64,000 nt of DNA, from contig NZ_OZ241356.1 of assembly GCF_965200405.1 (NCBI RefSeq), positions 558,001 through 622,000 of the forward strand, read 5' to 3'. This DNA comes from Glacieibacterium sp965200405. Its GTDB lineage: Bacteria > Pseudomonadota > Alphaproteobacteria > Sphingomonadales > Sphingomonadaceae. Position 1 is the first letter of the stretch. The number at the start of each line of letters is the position of its first letter. The notes under the pieces were generated by a model that worked only from the letters and a program-made list of their open reading frames with translations, did no database searches and had not been told where the DNA came from. Shown one piece after another: positions 8,761 through 18,302 of the stretch. Both the position numbers and the translations under genes were made by a program.

Positions 8761-11146
8761 CCTGGTCCGCGCCGTCGCCGTACTCGCCTGTCTCGCTGCT
8801 ACCCCGATCGCCGGTGTCGCCGCCACGGCTGCGGCAGCGGCGCGCTTTGTCGTCGACGCCGGCCCCCTAGACGCCGCGCTTGCCCAGCTGGCGCAGCAGG
8901 GCAGCATCGATATCGGCGGCACGGTGGCAGGACTGGCGACCGTCCGCACCGCCGGGGTCAAGGGCCGGATGCCCGTGGCGCGAGCGCTGGCGCAGCTGTT
9001 GCGCGGCACCGGCTATGCCGCTGTCCCGGTCGGCGGAGGCGGCTTCCGCATCGTCGCAGCAGCTGCAGCGGCACCGCCGGCCCGGCCGTGGCGGCGTCCC
9101 CGCGCTGCACCCGCGCCGGTCGAGGCGGCAGTCCCGACCGAAGTACCGGACCAGCCGGCCACCATCACGGTGACGGCCAGCAAGCGCGACGCCGGCCTGC
9201 TGCGCTTTCCCGGCAGCGTCACCATCGTGCAGCTCGACGATAGCGGCCGGACGGCGACGACCGACATGCACGCGCTGGCATCCGGCTTGCCGATCCTGCA
9301 GAGCACCGACCTCGGCGCCGGGCGCAACAAGCTGTTTATCCGGGGCGTGGCCGACAGCAGTTTCGTCGGCCCGACGCGGTCGACCGCCAGCGTCTATTTC
9401 GGCGATGTTCAGCTCGGCTACGGCGGCCCCGACCCCAATCTCAACCTGTACGACGTCGAGCGGGTCGAAGTGCTGGAAGGCCCGCAGGGTGCGCTGTACG
9501 GCGCCGGTTCGATCGGCGGCATCGTCCGCCTGTCGCCGCATGCACCCCAGCTCGATCGGATCGCCGCGCGGGCTACCGCCTCGGCCAGCGCGACGCAGGA
9601 CGGCAAGCCGGGCTACGACCTTGCCGCTATGGTCAACCTGCCGCTGGTCAGCGACGTCGTGGCGTTGCGGCTGGTCGGCTATCACGCCCGCGAGGGCGGC
9701 TATATCGACGATCTCCGGCGCGGCCGAAGCGACATCAACAGCGTCGTCACCTCCGGCGGACGCCTCGCGCTGCGCGTCGAACCGGGCGACGGCTGGACGA
9801 TCGACCTGGGAGCGGTGACGCAGACCATCGACGCGCCGGACTCGCAATACGCCTTGCTAAGCCTGCCGCCACTGAACCGGCGCTCGGCGATCGCCCAGCC
9901 GTTCGAGGATGATTTCCTGCTCGGCAGGGCGGTCATCACCAAGGATTGGGACAGCGGGTTGAAGCTGGTTTCCGCCACCGGACTGATCGACCACCACTCC
10001 GACGATCGCTACGACGCGACCCGCACCGTCCGGCCGGATGTGCCGCTGGCCTATGACACGCGCGACCGCAACCGGCTCATCACGCACGAAACCCGGCTGT
10101 CGCGCGTTTTGCCCGACGGCGCCGGCTGGCTGGTCGGCGCGTCGCTGATCGACGACGATGCACGCATCGAGCGCACCTTCGGACCACTCGGTGCGCCGCG
10201 CGACATCACCGGTGTCACCAATCATGCCTTCGACCTGTCGGCATTCGGCGAGCTGACCTACGCGCTCGGTCCCGACCTGCGCCTGACCGGCGGTGCGCGG
10301 GCGACCTGGACCCGGGTCGACAGCGATCCCAGCTTCAGCCGTGCCGACAACAAGTTCGTGCGCGGACGCCGCAATCTGCGCCTCAGTCCGACCGTCGCCA
10401 TGGACTGGCTGATCGCGCCGAGCCTTGCCTGGTTCGCCCGCTACGGCGAGGGTTTTCGCACCGGCGGCCTGGCCGTCGCGCCGGGCGTCGGTCGGGTCGC
10501 CAATTATGACCCCGACGTCATCCGCGTCGGCGAGACCGGGGTGCGGCTGGAACGCCGGGGCGCCACCGGGATCGCCGGCTCCGCCAGCCTGTCCTACGCG
10601 CGGTGGAGCCGCATCCAGGCCGACCTGATCGACCGCAACGGCTTTCCGTTCACCACCAACATCGGCAAGGGCCGCATCGCCGGCCTCGAGGCGGTGTTGG
10701 ACTGGGTGCCCGTCGTCGGTCTGCGGCTGACGACATCGATGTTCATCAACAAGAGTGATCTCGACGAACCGATCACCGCCCTGTCGCGGCAGGACGGCGA
10801 CATGCTGCCCGACACGCCCAAGGTCAGTTTCGCCGGCAGCGCCGATTATCGCTGGGCCGCGGGGCGCGACGCCAGCTTCAACGTCGCGGCCCAGGCGCGC
10901 TACACCGGCAGGTCGGTGGCCGGCGTCGGGCCGATGCTCGACCTGAAGCAAGGCAATTACGCCGAGATCGACGTATCGGCAGGTTGGACGCGTCACCCTG
11001 TCGGGCTGACCATCGGCATCGACAATATCGCCAATGCGCGCGGCAACCGGTTCGCCCTCGGCAACCCCTTTGCGGTGCTGGCACGCGACCAGACGACGCC
11101 GTTGCGGCCGCGGACCCTGCGGGCGGGCGTCAACCTCGACTGGTAG
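8747..11146 (+). CDS. TonB-dependent transducer with STN domain
   Basis: This is a 799-residue protein. I chose the ATG giving MSASNLVRAVAVLACLAA, preceded by GGAG, because it yields a signal peptide. Residues about 35-105 form the secretin/TonB short N-terminal (STN) domain, which signals to FecR in the periplasm. A TonB-box-like ATITVTASKRDAG and a plug domain (YFGDVQLGYGGPDPN, VERVEVLEGPQGALYGAGS) come next. A beta-barrel completes the protein, ending in LRAGVNLDW with an aromatic C-terminal residue. With the two upstream genes it forms a surface-signalling import system. The substrate is unknown; iron-siderophore is the usual case. Confidence 0.95.
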   Translation: MSASNLVRAVAVLACLAATPIAGVAATAAAAARFVVDAGPLDAALAQLAQQGSIDIGGTVAGLATVRTAGVKGRMPVARALAQLLRGTGYAAVPVGGGGFRIVAAAAAAPPARPWRRPRAAPAPVEAAVPTEVPDQPATITVTASKRDAGLLRFPGSVTIVQLDDSGRTATTDMHALASGLPILQSTDLGAGRNKLFIRGVADSSFVGPTRSTASVYFGDVQLGYGGPDPNLNLYDVERVEVLEGPQGALYGAGSIGGIVRLSPHAPQLDRIAARATASASATQDGKPGYDLAAMVNLPLVSDVVALRLVGYHAREGGYIDDLRRGRSDINSVVTSGGRLALRVEPGDGWTIDLGAVTQTIDAPDSQYALLSLPPLNRRSAIAQPFEDDFLLGRAVITKDWDSGLKLVSATGLIDHHSDDRYDATRTVRPDVPLAYDTRDRNRLITHETRLSRVLPDGAGWLVGASLIDDDARIERTFGPLGAPRDITGVTNHAFDLSAFGELTYALGPDLRLTGGARATWTRVDSDPSFSRADNKFVRGRRNLRLSPTVAMDWLIAPSLAWFARYGEGFRTGGLAVAPGVGRVANYDPDVIRVGETGVRLERRGATGIAGSASLSYARWSRIQADLIDRNGFPFTTNIGKGRIAGLEAVLDWVPVVGLRLTTSMFINKSDLDEPITALSRQDGDMLPDTPKVSFAGSADYRWAAGRDASFNVAAQARYTGRSVAGVGPMLDLKQGNYAEIDVSAGWTRHPVGLTIGIDNIANARGNRFALGNPFAVLARDQTTPLRPRTLRAGVNLDW

Positions 11147-11206
11147 GCGAACATTGCGGTCCGGGGTGCGGCCCCGTATCGGTGGCGCGAACCCGGCGGA
11201 GTAGAA

Positions 11207-14200
11207 GTGTCGCGCCTGATCCGCCTGTTGCTCATCATCCTGCTGTTGCTGGCGCTGCTGGTGACCGTCGCCTGGCTGAGCCGTGCGCCACTGAGCGAAG
11301 CGGTGGTGGCGCGCTGGTTCGCCGCTCAGGGCGTGGCGGCGCGCTACCGCATCACCGCGATCTCGCCCTCGGCGGTGACGCTGGCGGATGTCTCGCTGGG
11401 ACCCCAGACGCTTCCGGATTTCACCGCCGAGCGGATCGACGCGCAGCTCGGCTGGTCGCTGCTGTCGCCGGGGCTGAAGGCGGTCACGCTGATCCGGCCG
11501 GTGCTGCGCGCGACGCTGTCGGACAAGGGCTTCAGCCTGGGCAGCCTCGACCGGCTTTTGCCGAAGAACGCGACGCCGCAGCCGCTGCCTGACATCGACC
11601 TGCGGGTGGTGGGCGCGCGGGTCAGCGTCGCCACGCCATTCGGGATGCTGGCCGGGACGGCGCAAGGCAACGGCCGGCTGCGCGGTGGGTTTACGGGGGC
11701 GGCAAGGCTCGACCCGGCAACGCTGGCGGGCGCCGGTTGCACGACGGCGGTGCCGGGGATGGACATCACTGTGGCCATGGCCCGCCGCGAGACGCGCCTC
11801 GCGGCGAACGGCCTCATGCCGCGTCTGGCCTGTGCGGCGGGCATCGCGAACACCCTGCGCTGGCAGCTCGCGGCGACGTTGCCGCCGACCCTGGACAGTT
11901 ATCGCGCGACCGTCACCGCGAGTACCGCCGGCGTCGAAGGTGGCGGATACCGCAGCGGGGCGGCGAAACTGACCGCCGATGCGTCGGCCGCGACGCTCTC
12001 CGGTCCGCTGGCGGGCAAGTTCACGCTGGCTGCGACGAGCCTGCGTGGCGCTGCGGGAACGGCGAAGCAGGTCGCAGCAAACGGCAATTACCGCTTCGAC
12101 AGCGCGCGGCGGGAGGCAGGCGGCGATGCGCTGGTCAAGCTGGACGGAGCGGCAACGGTGGTACCCGCGACATGGTTGCGAGCCCCGGCCCGGCGCGCGG
12201 CGGGAACGCTGGGCCAGCCGCTGCTCGACGGCCTCAGCGCCCGGATCGAGGCTGCGGCGCGCTCGTTCGACGGCACCGCGCAAATCTCCGCCAGCAACCG
12301 TGAGGGCCGGCTTCACGCGGCGGTGACGGGGCTTGCGCTAGCCGCGAACAATGGAGCGCGCCTGACGCAGACCGGCAGCGTGACCTACGACGACGGCGCC
12401 GTGTCGATCTCCGGCGGCGCCTCGATCGCCAGTGGCGGGCTGCCGGTGACACGACTGACCGCCGATGGTCGCTGGCAGCGGGGCGCGTTCGACGGCCGGG
12501 CGACCCTGGCTGCAGCACGCTGGATGGTGCCCGGTGCCACCCTCGACGCGCTCAGTCTTACCGCGCGCAGCGACGGCGGTGGTGCGATCCTCGACGGCGG
12601 TGTCCGCGTTTCCGGCAAGCTCGGCGGTGGCATCGTGGCGGACCGGCTCGGCATCCCCCTGGCCTTGCGCCTCGGCCCTGGCATGGCCTTGCGCTTCGAC
12701 CAGCATTGCCTCGCTGTCGACTGGCAGGGCCTGTCGCGTGCAACGTTGCGACTGGCCGCGGGCCGGGTCCGGCTTTGCCCTTCCGCTACCGCGCCGCCAT
12801 TCGTCGGGCAGGGCCGCATCGGTGGCGCGCTAGCCAGCGATCCGGTTCGTCTCGCCGGTCATTACGACGGCACGCCGCTGGCCTTGAGCACCGCCCCCTT
12901 GCGCGTCGTCCTGTCGGGCAGCCCGACCGCACCTCGCGTCGCCCTTGCGCCTGCCGCAATCACCGCGAGCTATGGTGCCCGGCGGCTCCGCGCCACGATC
13001 GGCGGCACGGTTGGCGCCAACAGCGGAAATGGCCGTATCGACGCCGCGGCGCTCGACGATACCGGTCTCCCGGTCGCCATCGATGATGCCGGCGGCGACT
13101 GGCGCCTCGACCACGGCCGTGTGAGCCTGAGCAAAGCCAGTGCCCGCGTCACCGACCGCACCGCGCCTGCGCGTTTCCAGCCATTGCGCCTGATCGACCT
13201 GGGCGCCACCCTCTCCGGCGACACGATCGAGGCGAAAGGCAGCGCCCGCCTCGACGCTGCGCCAGCCCGGCTGTTCACCTTCGCGGCCACCCACGCCCTC
13301 GCCTCGGGCACCGGCTACGCAACCCTCGACACCGGCAGGCTGACCTTCGGCCCGGACCTCCAGCCCTACCAGATCACCGAAAATCTTCGCGGCATCATCG
13401 ACAACGTCGTCGGGCCGATCGTCGGCACCGGGCGCTTCGACTGGACGCCGGATACGCTGACCAGCCACGGCAGCGTCCGCATCGACAAGCTCAACCTCGC
13501 CACCGCCGCGCTCGGTCCGGTCGATGGCATCGACGGCACCGTCGAGTTCGACGACCTGCTGGCGCTGACCACCCCGCCCGGCCAGACGCTCCGGATCGCG
13601 CGCATCAATCCCGGCATCGCGGTCGACGACGGCGTCGCGGTGTTCCAAATGCTCGGCCCCGACGCGGCGGCGATCGACAGCATCCGCTGGCCCTATGCCG
13701 GCGGCACGCTGACCCTGGCTCCGGTGACGATCCGCGCCGGCGACCTGCGCCGCGAATTCAAGCTCAACGTCGACGGACTGGACGCGCAGCTGTTCCTGCA
13801 GCGCTTCGAGATCAAGAACCTCAACGTCACCGGCACGTTCGACGGCGTCCTGCCGCTGGTCTTCGCTGACGAGAAAGGCCGCATCGTCACCGGGCGGATG
13901 GTGGCGCGACAGGGCGGCGGGCTGGTGCAGTATGTCGGTGCGGTCGGCAGCGAGGAGATGGGTGCGGGCGCGAAGCTGGCCTTCGATGCGCTGCGCCGAC
14001 TGCGCTATAACGAACTGGCGCTCGACCTCGACGGCGACCTCGACGGCGAGCTGGTGACGCAGGTGCGCTTCAGCGGGACCAACGAGACCACCGCCACCAT
14101 CGGCGGGGGCCCGGTGCCGATCAAGGCGACCGGCCTGCCGTTCAAGTTCGGCATCACCGTGCGCGCGCCGTTCCGCGCCCTGCTCGGCACCGCCGCCTCG

Positions 14201-14260
14201 CTCAGCGACGTCCGGCCGCTGCTGCACGCCGCGCCCGCCGCACCGGTTCAGCCGCGGTAA
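11207..14260 (+). CDS. ydbH: YdbH-family intermembrane protein (AsmA-like bridge)
   Basis: This is a 1017-residue protein with a GTG start preceded by GGAG. One N-terminal membrane helix (LIRLLLIILLLLALLVTVAW) anchors it, followed by a very long beta-rich periplasmic part with repeated GNGRI/TLSG-type strands. The C-terminal third (GTGRFDWTPDTLTSHGSVRI, VDGLDAQLFLQRFEIKNL, GGGPVPIKATGLPFKFGI) matches the YdbH/PF11739 region. In E. coli YdbH works with YnbE as a bridge for phospholipid movement to the outer membrane. The next two genes are the YnbE and YdbL partners, which supports the call. Confidence 0.9.
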   Translation: MSRLIRLLLIILLLLALLVTVAWLSRAPLSEAVVARWFAAQGVAARYRITAISPSAVTLADVSLGPQTLPDFTAERIDAQLGWSLLSPGLKAVTLIRPVLRATLSDKGFSLGSLDRLLPKNATPQPLPDIDLRVVGARVSVATPFGMLAGTAQGNGRLRGGFTGAARLDPATLAGAGCTTAVPGMDITVAMARRETRLAANGLMPRLACAAGIANTLRWQLAATLPPTLDSYRATVTASTAGVEGGGYRSGAAKLTADASAATLSGPLAGKFTLAATSLRGAAGTAKQVAANGNYRFDSARREAGGDALVKLDGAATVVPATWLRAPARRAAGTLGQPLLDGLSARIEAAARSFDGTAQISASNREGRLHAAVTGLALAANNGARLTQTGSVTYDDGAVSISGGASIASGGLPVTRLTADGRWQRGAFDGRATLAAARWMVPGATLDALSLTARSDGGGAILDGGVRVSGKLGGGIVADRLGIPLALRLGPGMALRFDQHCLAVDWQGLSRATLRLAAGRVRLCPSATAPPFVGQGRIGGALASDPVRLAGHYDGTPLALSTAPLRVVLSGSPTAPRVALAPAAITASYGARRLRATIGGTVGANSGNGRIDAAALDDTGLPVAIDDAGGDWRLDHGRVSLSKASARVTDRTAPARFQPLRLIDLGATLSGDTIEAKGSARLDAAPARLFTFAATHALASGTGYATLDTGRLTFGPDLQPYQITENLRGIIDNVVGPIVGTGRFDWTPDTLTSHGSVRIDKLNLATAALGPVDGIDGTVEFDDLLALTTPPGQTLRIARINPGIAVDDGVAVFQMLGPDAAAIDSIRWPYAGGTLTLAPVTIRAGDLRREFKLNVDGLDAQLFLQRFEIKNLNVTGTFDGVLPLVFADEKGRIVTGRMVARQGGGLVQYVGAVGSEEMGAGAKLAFDALRRLRYNELALDLDGDLDGELVTQVRFSGTNETTATIGGGPVPIKATGLPFKFGITVRAPFRALLGTAASLSDVRPLLHAAPAAPVQPR

Positions 14261-14301
14261 AGCGGTGGCAGGCGAAACAGTCTGTGCTACTCGGGGTGAC
14301 C

Positions 14302-14496
14302 ATGAACCAGTTTGACCAAATCATCGTGCGCCCGTTGGCGGTGCTGCTGCTCGCCTCGCTGGCCGGCTGCATCCAGTTGCGGGCGCCCGACAAGCCGATC
14401 GAGATCAACCTCAACGTCAACATCAAGCAGGAGGTCGTCGTCCGTCTCGAGAAGGACGCCGCCGACCTGATCAAGAAAAACGCCGGGGTCTTCTGA
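14302..14496 (+). CDS. ynbE: YnbE-family outer-membrane lipoprotein
   Basis: This is a 64-residue protein. I chose the ATG at 14302 because GGGGTG sits just upstream and the product is a proper lipoprotein; a GTG six codons earlier is possible. The signal peptide ends in a lipobox (LASLAGC), so the mature protein starts at a lipidated Cys. The rest (PIEINLNVNIKQEVVVRL) is a beta-rich segment; YnbE homologues stack on the C-terminal end of YdbH. Its position directly between ydbH and ydbL is conserved in many proteobacteria. Confidence 0.88.
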   Translation: MNQFDQIIVRPLAVLLLASLAGCIQLRAPDKPIEINLNVNIKQEVVVRLEKDAADLIKKNAGVF

Positions 14497-14500
14497 GGAT

Positions 14501-14890
14501 ATGACGATGCGCATTTCTCATTTCGCAATTGCCGCGCTGCTGGTCGTCGCGGGTCCGGTGCTGGCCCAGGGTGCCGATGCAGTGGTCGAGGCGGCGCGCG
14601 CCAGCGGCCTGGTCGGCGAGCAGGCCGACGGTTACCTCGGTGTCGTCAAGTCGGGCGGACCGGCGGACCTGAAGGCGCGCGTCGACGCGATCAACATCCA
14701 GCGCCGCGCCATCTTCACCGACAGCGCCAGCGCCAAGCCAGGCGTCACGGTCGCGGACATCGGCGCGGCGGCGGGCTGCCAGCAGTTCCGCAACCGCGTC
14801 GCGGTCGGGCATTTCTACCGCGACCAGACCGGCAACTGGCGCCAGCGCACCGCGTCAGCGCCGGTGGTAATGCCGAGCTTCTGCGGCTAG
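14501..14890 (+). CDS. ydbL: YdbL-family periplasmic protein (DUF1318)
   Basis: This is a 129-residue protein starting 4 nt after ynbE, with GAGG upstream of its ATG. A signal peptide (ISHFAIAALLVVAGPVLAQG) is clear. The mature part has ASGLVGEQADGYLGVVKSGG and INIQRRAIFTDSASAKPGVT, typical of DUF1318/YdbL. In E. coli YdbL is proposed to modulate the YdbH-YnbE bridge. It is the last gene of this three-gene unit; phhA ends 26 nt downstream on the other strand. Confidence 0.9.
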   Translation: MTMRISHFAIAALLVVAGPVLAQGADAVVEAARASGLVGEQADGYLGVVKSGGPADLKARVDAINIQRRAIFTDSASAKPGVTVADIGAAAGCQQFRNRVAVGHFYRDQTGNWRQRTASAPVVMPSFCG

Positions 14891-14916
14891 CCGGCGGGCT
14901 GGCTTAGACGCACCGG

Positions 14917-15789
14917 CTACACGTTGCCGGGCGTTCCCCGGTCACGGAAATAGGCCTGCGTGCCGCGCGTGTAGACCTTGTCGGTCGGCAGGATCGTCTC
15001 GATCTCAATGTCGGGCTCTTCCTCCAGCGCCTCGTACAGCGGACCGAAGTCGGTCTCCAGCGTCTGGCGCAGCAGGTCCTTGAAGCTGTCGATGACGAAG
15101 TAGTTCTGCTGGTAGTCGTCGATCCGGTACTTGGTTCGCATCAGCCGCTTGAGGTCGAAGCCGAGGCGGTTCGGCGATGGGTCGTCGAGGGCGAATACCG
15201 ACTCGCCGTAGGACGAGACGATCCCGGCACCGTACAGCCGCAACCCGGCGTCGGAGCGGATCAGGCCGAACTCGACAGTGTACCAATAGAGCCGCGCCAG
15301 CTTGTCGATCATGCCCATGCCGGCGGCGCGCTGGCCACCCTGGCCATAGGCCTGCATGTAGTCGGCGAACACCGGATTGGCGAGCAGCGGCACATGGCCG
15401 AAGACATCGTGGAAGATGTCGGGCTCCTGCAGATAGTCGAGCTGCTCGGGGGTTCGGATGAAGCGTCCCGCAACGAAGCGCCGATTGGCGAGATGGTCGA
15501 AGAACACGTCCTCCGGCACCAGCCCCGGCACCGCGACGACCTGCCAGCCGGTCGCCGCCATCAGTCGCTCCGACAGTTCGGCGAAGTCGGGGATGCCGGG
15601 CCGGGACAGCCGCAGGATATCGAGGCCGGCGATAAACTCGGGCGCGACGCGCGACGGCAGCATCGCCGACTGGCGAGCGAACAACTTGTCCCAAGTGGCG
15701 TGCTCGACGGCCGTGTAGCGGGCCCAATCCTGCGGGATCGTCCAGTCGGCGGCGGTGCCGGAAGGTCGCTCGTTCTGTGCTTCAGCCAT
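14917..15789 (-). CDS. phhA: Phenylalanine-4-hydroxylase
   Basis: This is a 290-residue protein; I start it at the ATG giving MAEAQNERPSG. It converts phenylalanine to tyrosine using tetrahydropterin and O2. The catalytic domain shows DIFHDVFGHVPLL, which carries the two iron-binding histidines, and YWYTVEFGLI, which carries the iron-binding glutamate. SSYGESVFAL and the C-terminal RQTLETDFGPLYEALEEEPD are also typical. Length agrees with bacterial single-domain enzymes. It faces ydbL end to end. The 141 bp upstream (15790-15930), up to the stop of the unknown operon, hold no ORF and no clear terminator. Confidence 0.96.
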   Translation of the reverse strand: MAEAQNERPSGTAADWTIPQDWARYTAVEHATWDKLFARQSAMLPSRVAPEFIAGLDILRLSRPGIPDFAELSERLMAATGWQVVAVPGLVPEDVFFDHLANRRFVAGRFIRTPEQLDYLQEPDIFHDVFGHVPLLANPVFADYMQAYGQGGQRAAGMGMIDKLARLYWYTVEFGLIRSDAGLRLYGAGIVSSYGESVFALDDPSPNRLGFDLKRLMRTKYRIDDYQQNYFVIDSFKDLLRQTLETDFGPLYEALEEEPDIEIETILPTDKVYTRGTQAYFRDRGTPGNV

Positions 15790-15930
15790 GATCGCCCATC
15801 GCAGGTTCGCCCCGGCGCCGGTACCGTCCGACACGGCATATCCGATCAATATCGCCGGAATGACGAGGGTTCAAACAGGAACAACGGCTGGATCGGTCGC
15901 TGCGACAAGGCTGCCTGCCCCAGAAGACCG

Positions 15931-17355
15931 CTATTTCGTAACCGTTTTCTCGGCAGGCTTCTCCGCCGGTTTGTCGGCTGATTTCTCTGCTGGCTTCTCC
16001 GCAGCCTTTTCCGCCGGCTTCTCGGCAGGCTTTTCGGCCGGCTTCTCCGCTGGTTTTTCTGCAGGCTTTGCCCCCGGAGCGGCGGCTTGCGCCGGCGGAG
16101 CCGCAGCCGGACGCTGCAGGCGCTGCGTGATCTTCGCACCCCGCGCCGCCTCCGCCGTACCCGCTGCGGCGGTCCGGGCGGCGCGGTCCTTGGCGGCGAT
16201 CTGCGCTTCCGCCTCCGGATTCATCGCGTTGACCCGGATGCGCTCCTGCGTCGGACCACCGGCGAGCCGGTCGAGCTGGACATAGTCGGTCTTGAACAGC
16301 AACTCGACGTTCGACGACAGTTCGAGATCGGTGTTCATCTCCTCGGTCGTACGGCTGTTCTGGGTCGAGACATAGCCGATCGTGCTCTGGACCTTGGCCT
16401 CCATGCCCCAGGGCCCGAACTTGGCGCCGCCGCTGACATCCATGTTGGTGCGCGTGTCGAAGGTCGAGCCGGCATCGGCGGCGGCCGCCGAGCGGGTGTC
16501 GATGTGGAAGCGCATCGCCGCCGACAGTCGCCCGCTCTCGATGACGATGCGCTGCATGCCCATCATCACCATCGTCGACAGCATCTGCTGGCGGTTGCGC
16601 GCGATGACGATGCGCGCGAACGGCACCAGCGCCTCCGGGTCGCCGCCGGCCGGAACGCTGTCCTGCGGGCCGAGGCCAAACGCGCTTTTCAACGCCGCCT
16701 CGGTCGGCATCGTGCCGTTCGGCACCAGCCGCAGGCGGGTCGAGGCATCGCGCTCGGCCTGCAGTTCGCGGCGCTCCTCGACCGACATGGTCGGTGTCGG
16801 CTCCAGGTCCTCGTCACCCTGGACGACGAACGATCCGGGAAAGTGATCGGCCAGCCACTGGCGCGCCCCGGCGATCCCGACATTGGCGTCGGCAAAGCCA
16901 TCGAGCGTGCTGGAAACGTTCTGGATCAGCTCGATATAGCTCGCCAGCTGCTGCTGGTTCGACTCGTTGAGGGCCTTGAAGACGCCGTTGATCAGCTCGG
17001 TGACGAAGCGCGGAAAGCTCACCGCCTTGAGGATCGCCTCGGTCGTTCCCGCCACCTTGTTCGCCGCGACGCCGGAGAAGTCGGACCCGGCGCTCATCGC
17101 CCGGGCAACGGGCGGCGGCGGTGGCGGCGCCGGGTCGGCGGCCTGGGCCAGCGCCTGCGCGGTCGCGGCGATGCGGACGACCGATCCGGCGATGGCCTTG
17201 CGCGTCTCGGGCGCCAGTGCGTGATATTCGGCGCAGGTGCTGAGCAGGTCGCGCACCGCGCCGCGGACCTCGGGCGGCGGCAGCGCGACGACGCGAGCGG
17301 TCGGCGCGGCCACGCCGGGCTCGTCCGCCGCGCGTGCCAGGGCCGCGACGTGCAC
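15931..17355 (-). CDS. Unrecognised family A protein, with Lys/Pro/Ala/Glu tail
   Basis: This is a 474-residue protein, the last gene of the sigma-54 operon, with a GTG start 5 nt after the previous stop. I do not recognise the family, but three more copies lie upstream in the operon. Shared blocks are an N-terminal helical repeat (LLSTCAEYHALAPETRK), FPRFVTELINGVFKAL at about 114-129, RQQMLSTMVMMGMQRIVI at about 249-266 and VELLFKTDYVQLDRL late. It alone ends in a charged tail of about 45 residues built from AEKP units. No signal peptide or membrane segment is visible. Of the four copies it is the most diverged: MGMQR replaces MGINR, and the NFKSDYLP motif is altered. Confidence 0.8.
   Translation of the reverse strand: MHVAALARAADEPGVAAPTARVVALPPPEVRGAVRDLLSTCAEYHALAPETRKAIAGSVVRIAATAQALAQAADPAPPPPPPVARAMSAGSDFSGVAANKVAGTTEAILKAVSFPRFVTELINGVFKALNESNQQQLASYIELIQNVSSTLDGFADANVGIAGARQWLADHFPGSFVVQGDEDLEPTPTMSVEERRELQAERDASTRLRLVPNGTMPTEAALKSAFGLGPQDSVPAGGDPEALVPFARIVIARNRQQMLSTMVMMGMQRIVIESGRLSAAMRFHIDTRSAAAADAGSTFDTRTNMDVSGGAKFGPWGMEAKVQSTIGYVSTQNSRTTEEMNTDLELSSNVELLFKTDYVQLDRLAGGPTQERIRVNAMNPEAEAQIAAKDRAARTAAAGTAEAARGAKITQRLQRPAAAPPAQAAAPGAKPAEKPAEKPAEKPAEKPAEKAAEKPAEKSADKPAEKPAEKTVTK
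15943..16076 (-). repeat. In-frame 12-bp tandem repeats coding (AEKP)n
   Basis: The plus strand shows repeated units of the type ggcttctccgcc, reading as Ala-Glu-Lys-Pro on the minus strand, with Ser-Ala-Asp variants. The repeat encodes the C-terminal tail of the last family A protein. Low-complexity AEKP tails are often flexible, extended linkers. The units differ at third positions, so the array is not freshly amplified. Confidence 0.8.
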
Positions 17356-17360
17356 GACCG

Positions 17361-18302
17361 TCAGCCCGCCAGGGCTGCCCAGGGCGACTTGCCGCTGGCT
17401 GGCGCCATCGTGGCGGCGGGCGTCCCGGCCGGAGCGTCGCTCTCACCGATCGCCAGCGCCGACTCGAGCCAGTCGACCGCCGCCGGGATCACCGGATGGT
17501 CGAGCGCGACCAGCAGCTGCGCGGCGTTCTCCAGATGCGGCGCCGCATCGGCGAGCCAGGCCAGCACGGTCATGCCGGCCCGGCCGCGCCGGACATACAG
17601 CCGCGGATCGGAGCGGCGGGTGCGCGTCACCCGGTCGATGCCGGCGATCGTGCCCCAGACGTCGCGCGCCCCGAACGCGCCCCTGAGGTCCGGATGCCCA
17701 AGGATCGCCAGCGCCGCCTTGAGGCTGGCGAGGATCTGCTCGGCGAGGAACACCGTGATCCCGCCCCCCGCGTCGGCGAGCTTTGCCGCCAGCCTGGTCG
17801 CCGCGACCCGCGCCCGCGTCTGTTGCGCCAGCCCACCGTAATTGGCGTTCGTCGGCAGTTCGTCGAGCTTGTACAGCGCCTCGCAGACCTCGATCATCGC
17901 GTCCTCGAACGCCTCGCCGAACAGGCGGTCGAAGGTCTGGCTCCGCTCGTCGGCGGTGGCGCGGTCGCTGCGTCCCTGCCAGAATGCCGCGACCAGCGGC
18001 GCTGCGCCACCCAGGTCGATGCTCAGCCCGCCGCTGCCGCCTCGGCTGAGCCCCGCCAGCGTCTCGACCACCGGCACGACCCCGGCTGCCTCCAGGTCGG
18101 CGGCGAGGTACAGGCTGGCGATGGCGCGTAGCTGTGCCTGGTCGATCGAGCCGTGCATCGTCGGCGGCAGGTCGAGCGACCCCAGTTCGTCGAGCCCGAC
18201 TGCAAACGCCTGCGCCGCACCCAGCAGCGCGCCGGACTTGCGCAGCGCGCTGTCGAGCAGCAGTTCGCCTGCCGACGGGCTGATCGGTGAGCGCGTCGTC
18301 AT
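17361..18302 (-). CDS. Unrecognised family B protein (short form)
   Basis: This is a 313-residue protein starting at the ATGA overlap with the upstream family A gene. I do not recognise a known domain. It appears mostly helical, without signal peptide or membrane helices. The segment from about residue 175 to 255 (AFGARDVWGTIAGIDRVTRT, then VLAWLADAAPHLENA) lines up with NYGARDMWQVIDQVATLELG and ITAWLADNADRIQRP in the 597-residue protein encoded at 21945-23738. The two are therefore related. Its job is unknown; coupling to family A genes on both sides suggests they act together. Confidence 0.75.
   Translation of the reverse strand: MTTRSPISPSAGELLLDSALRKSGALLGAAQAFAVGLDELGSLDLPPTMHGSIDQAQLRAIASLYLAADLEAAGVVPVVETLAGLSRGGSGGLSIDLGGAAPLVAAFWQGRSDRATADERSQTFDRLFGEAFEDAMIEVCEALYKLDELPTNANYGGLAQQTRARVAATRLAAKLADAGGGITVFLAEQILASLKAALAILGHPDLRGAFGARDVWGTIAGIDRVTRTRRSDPRLYVRRGRAGMTVLAWLADAAPHLENAAQLLVALDHPVIPAAVDWLESALAIGESDAPAGTPAATMAPASGKSPWAALAG

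Noticed and set aside
9857..12316. An 819-codon minus-strand frame across the receptor and ydbH genes
   Set aside because: It spans two well-supported plus-strand genes and shows only GC-driven composition.
15943..16076. CRISPR-like array
   Set aside because: The repeats are contiguous 12-bp units in frame within a gene, without spacers.
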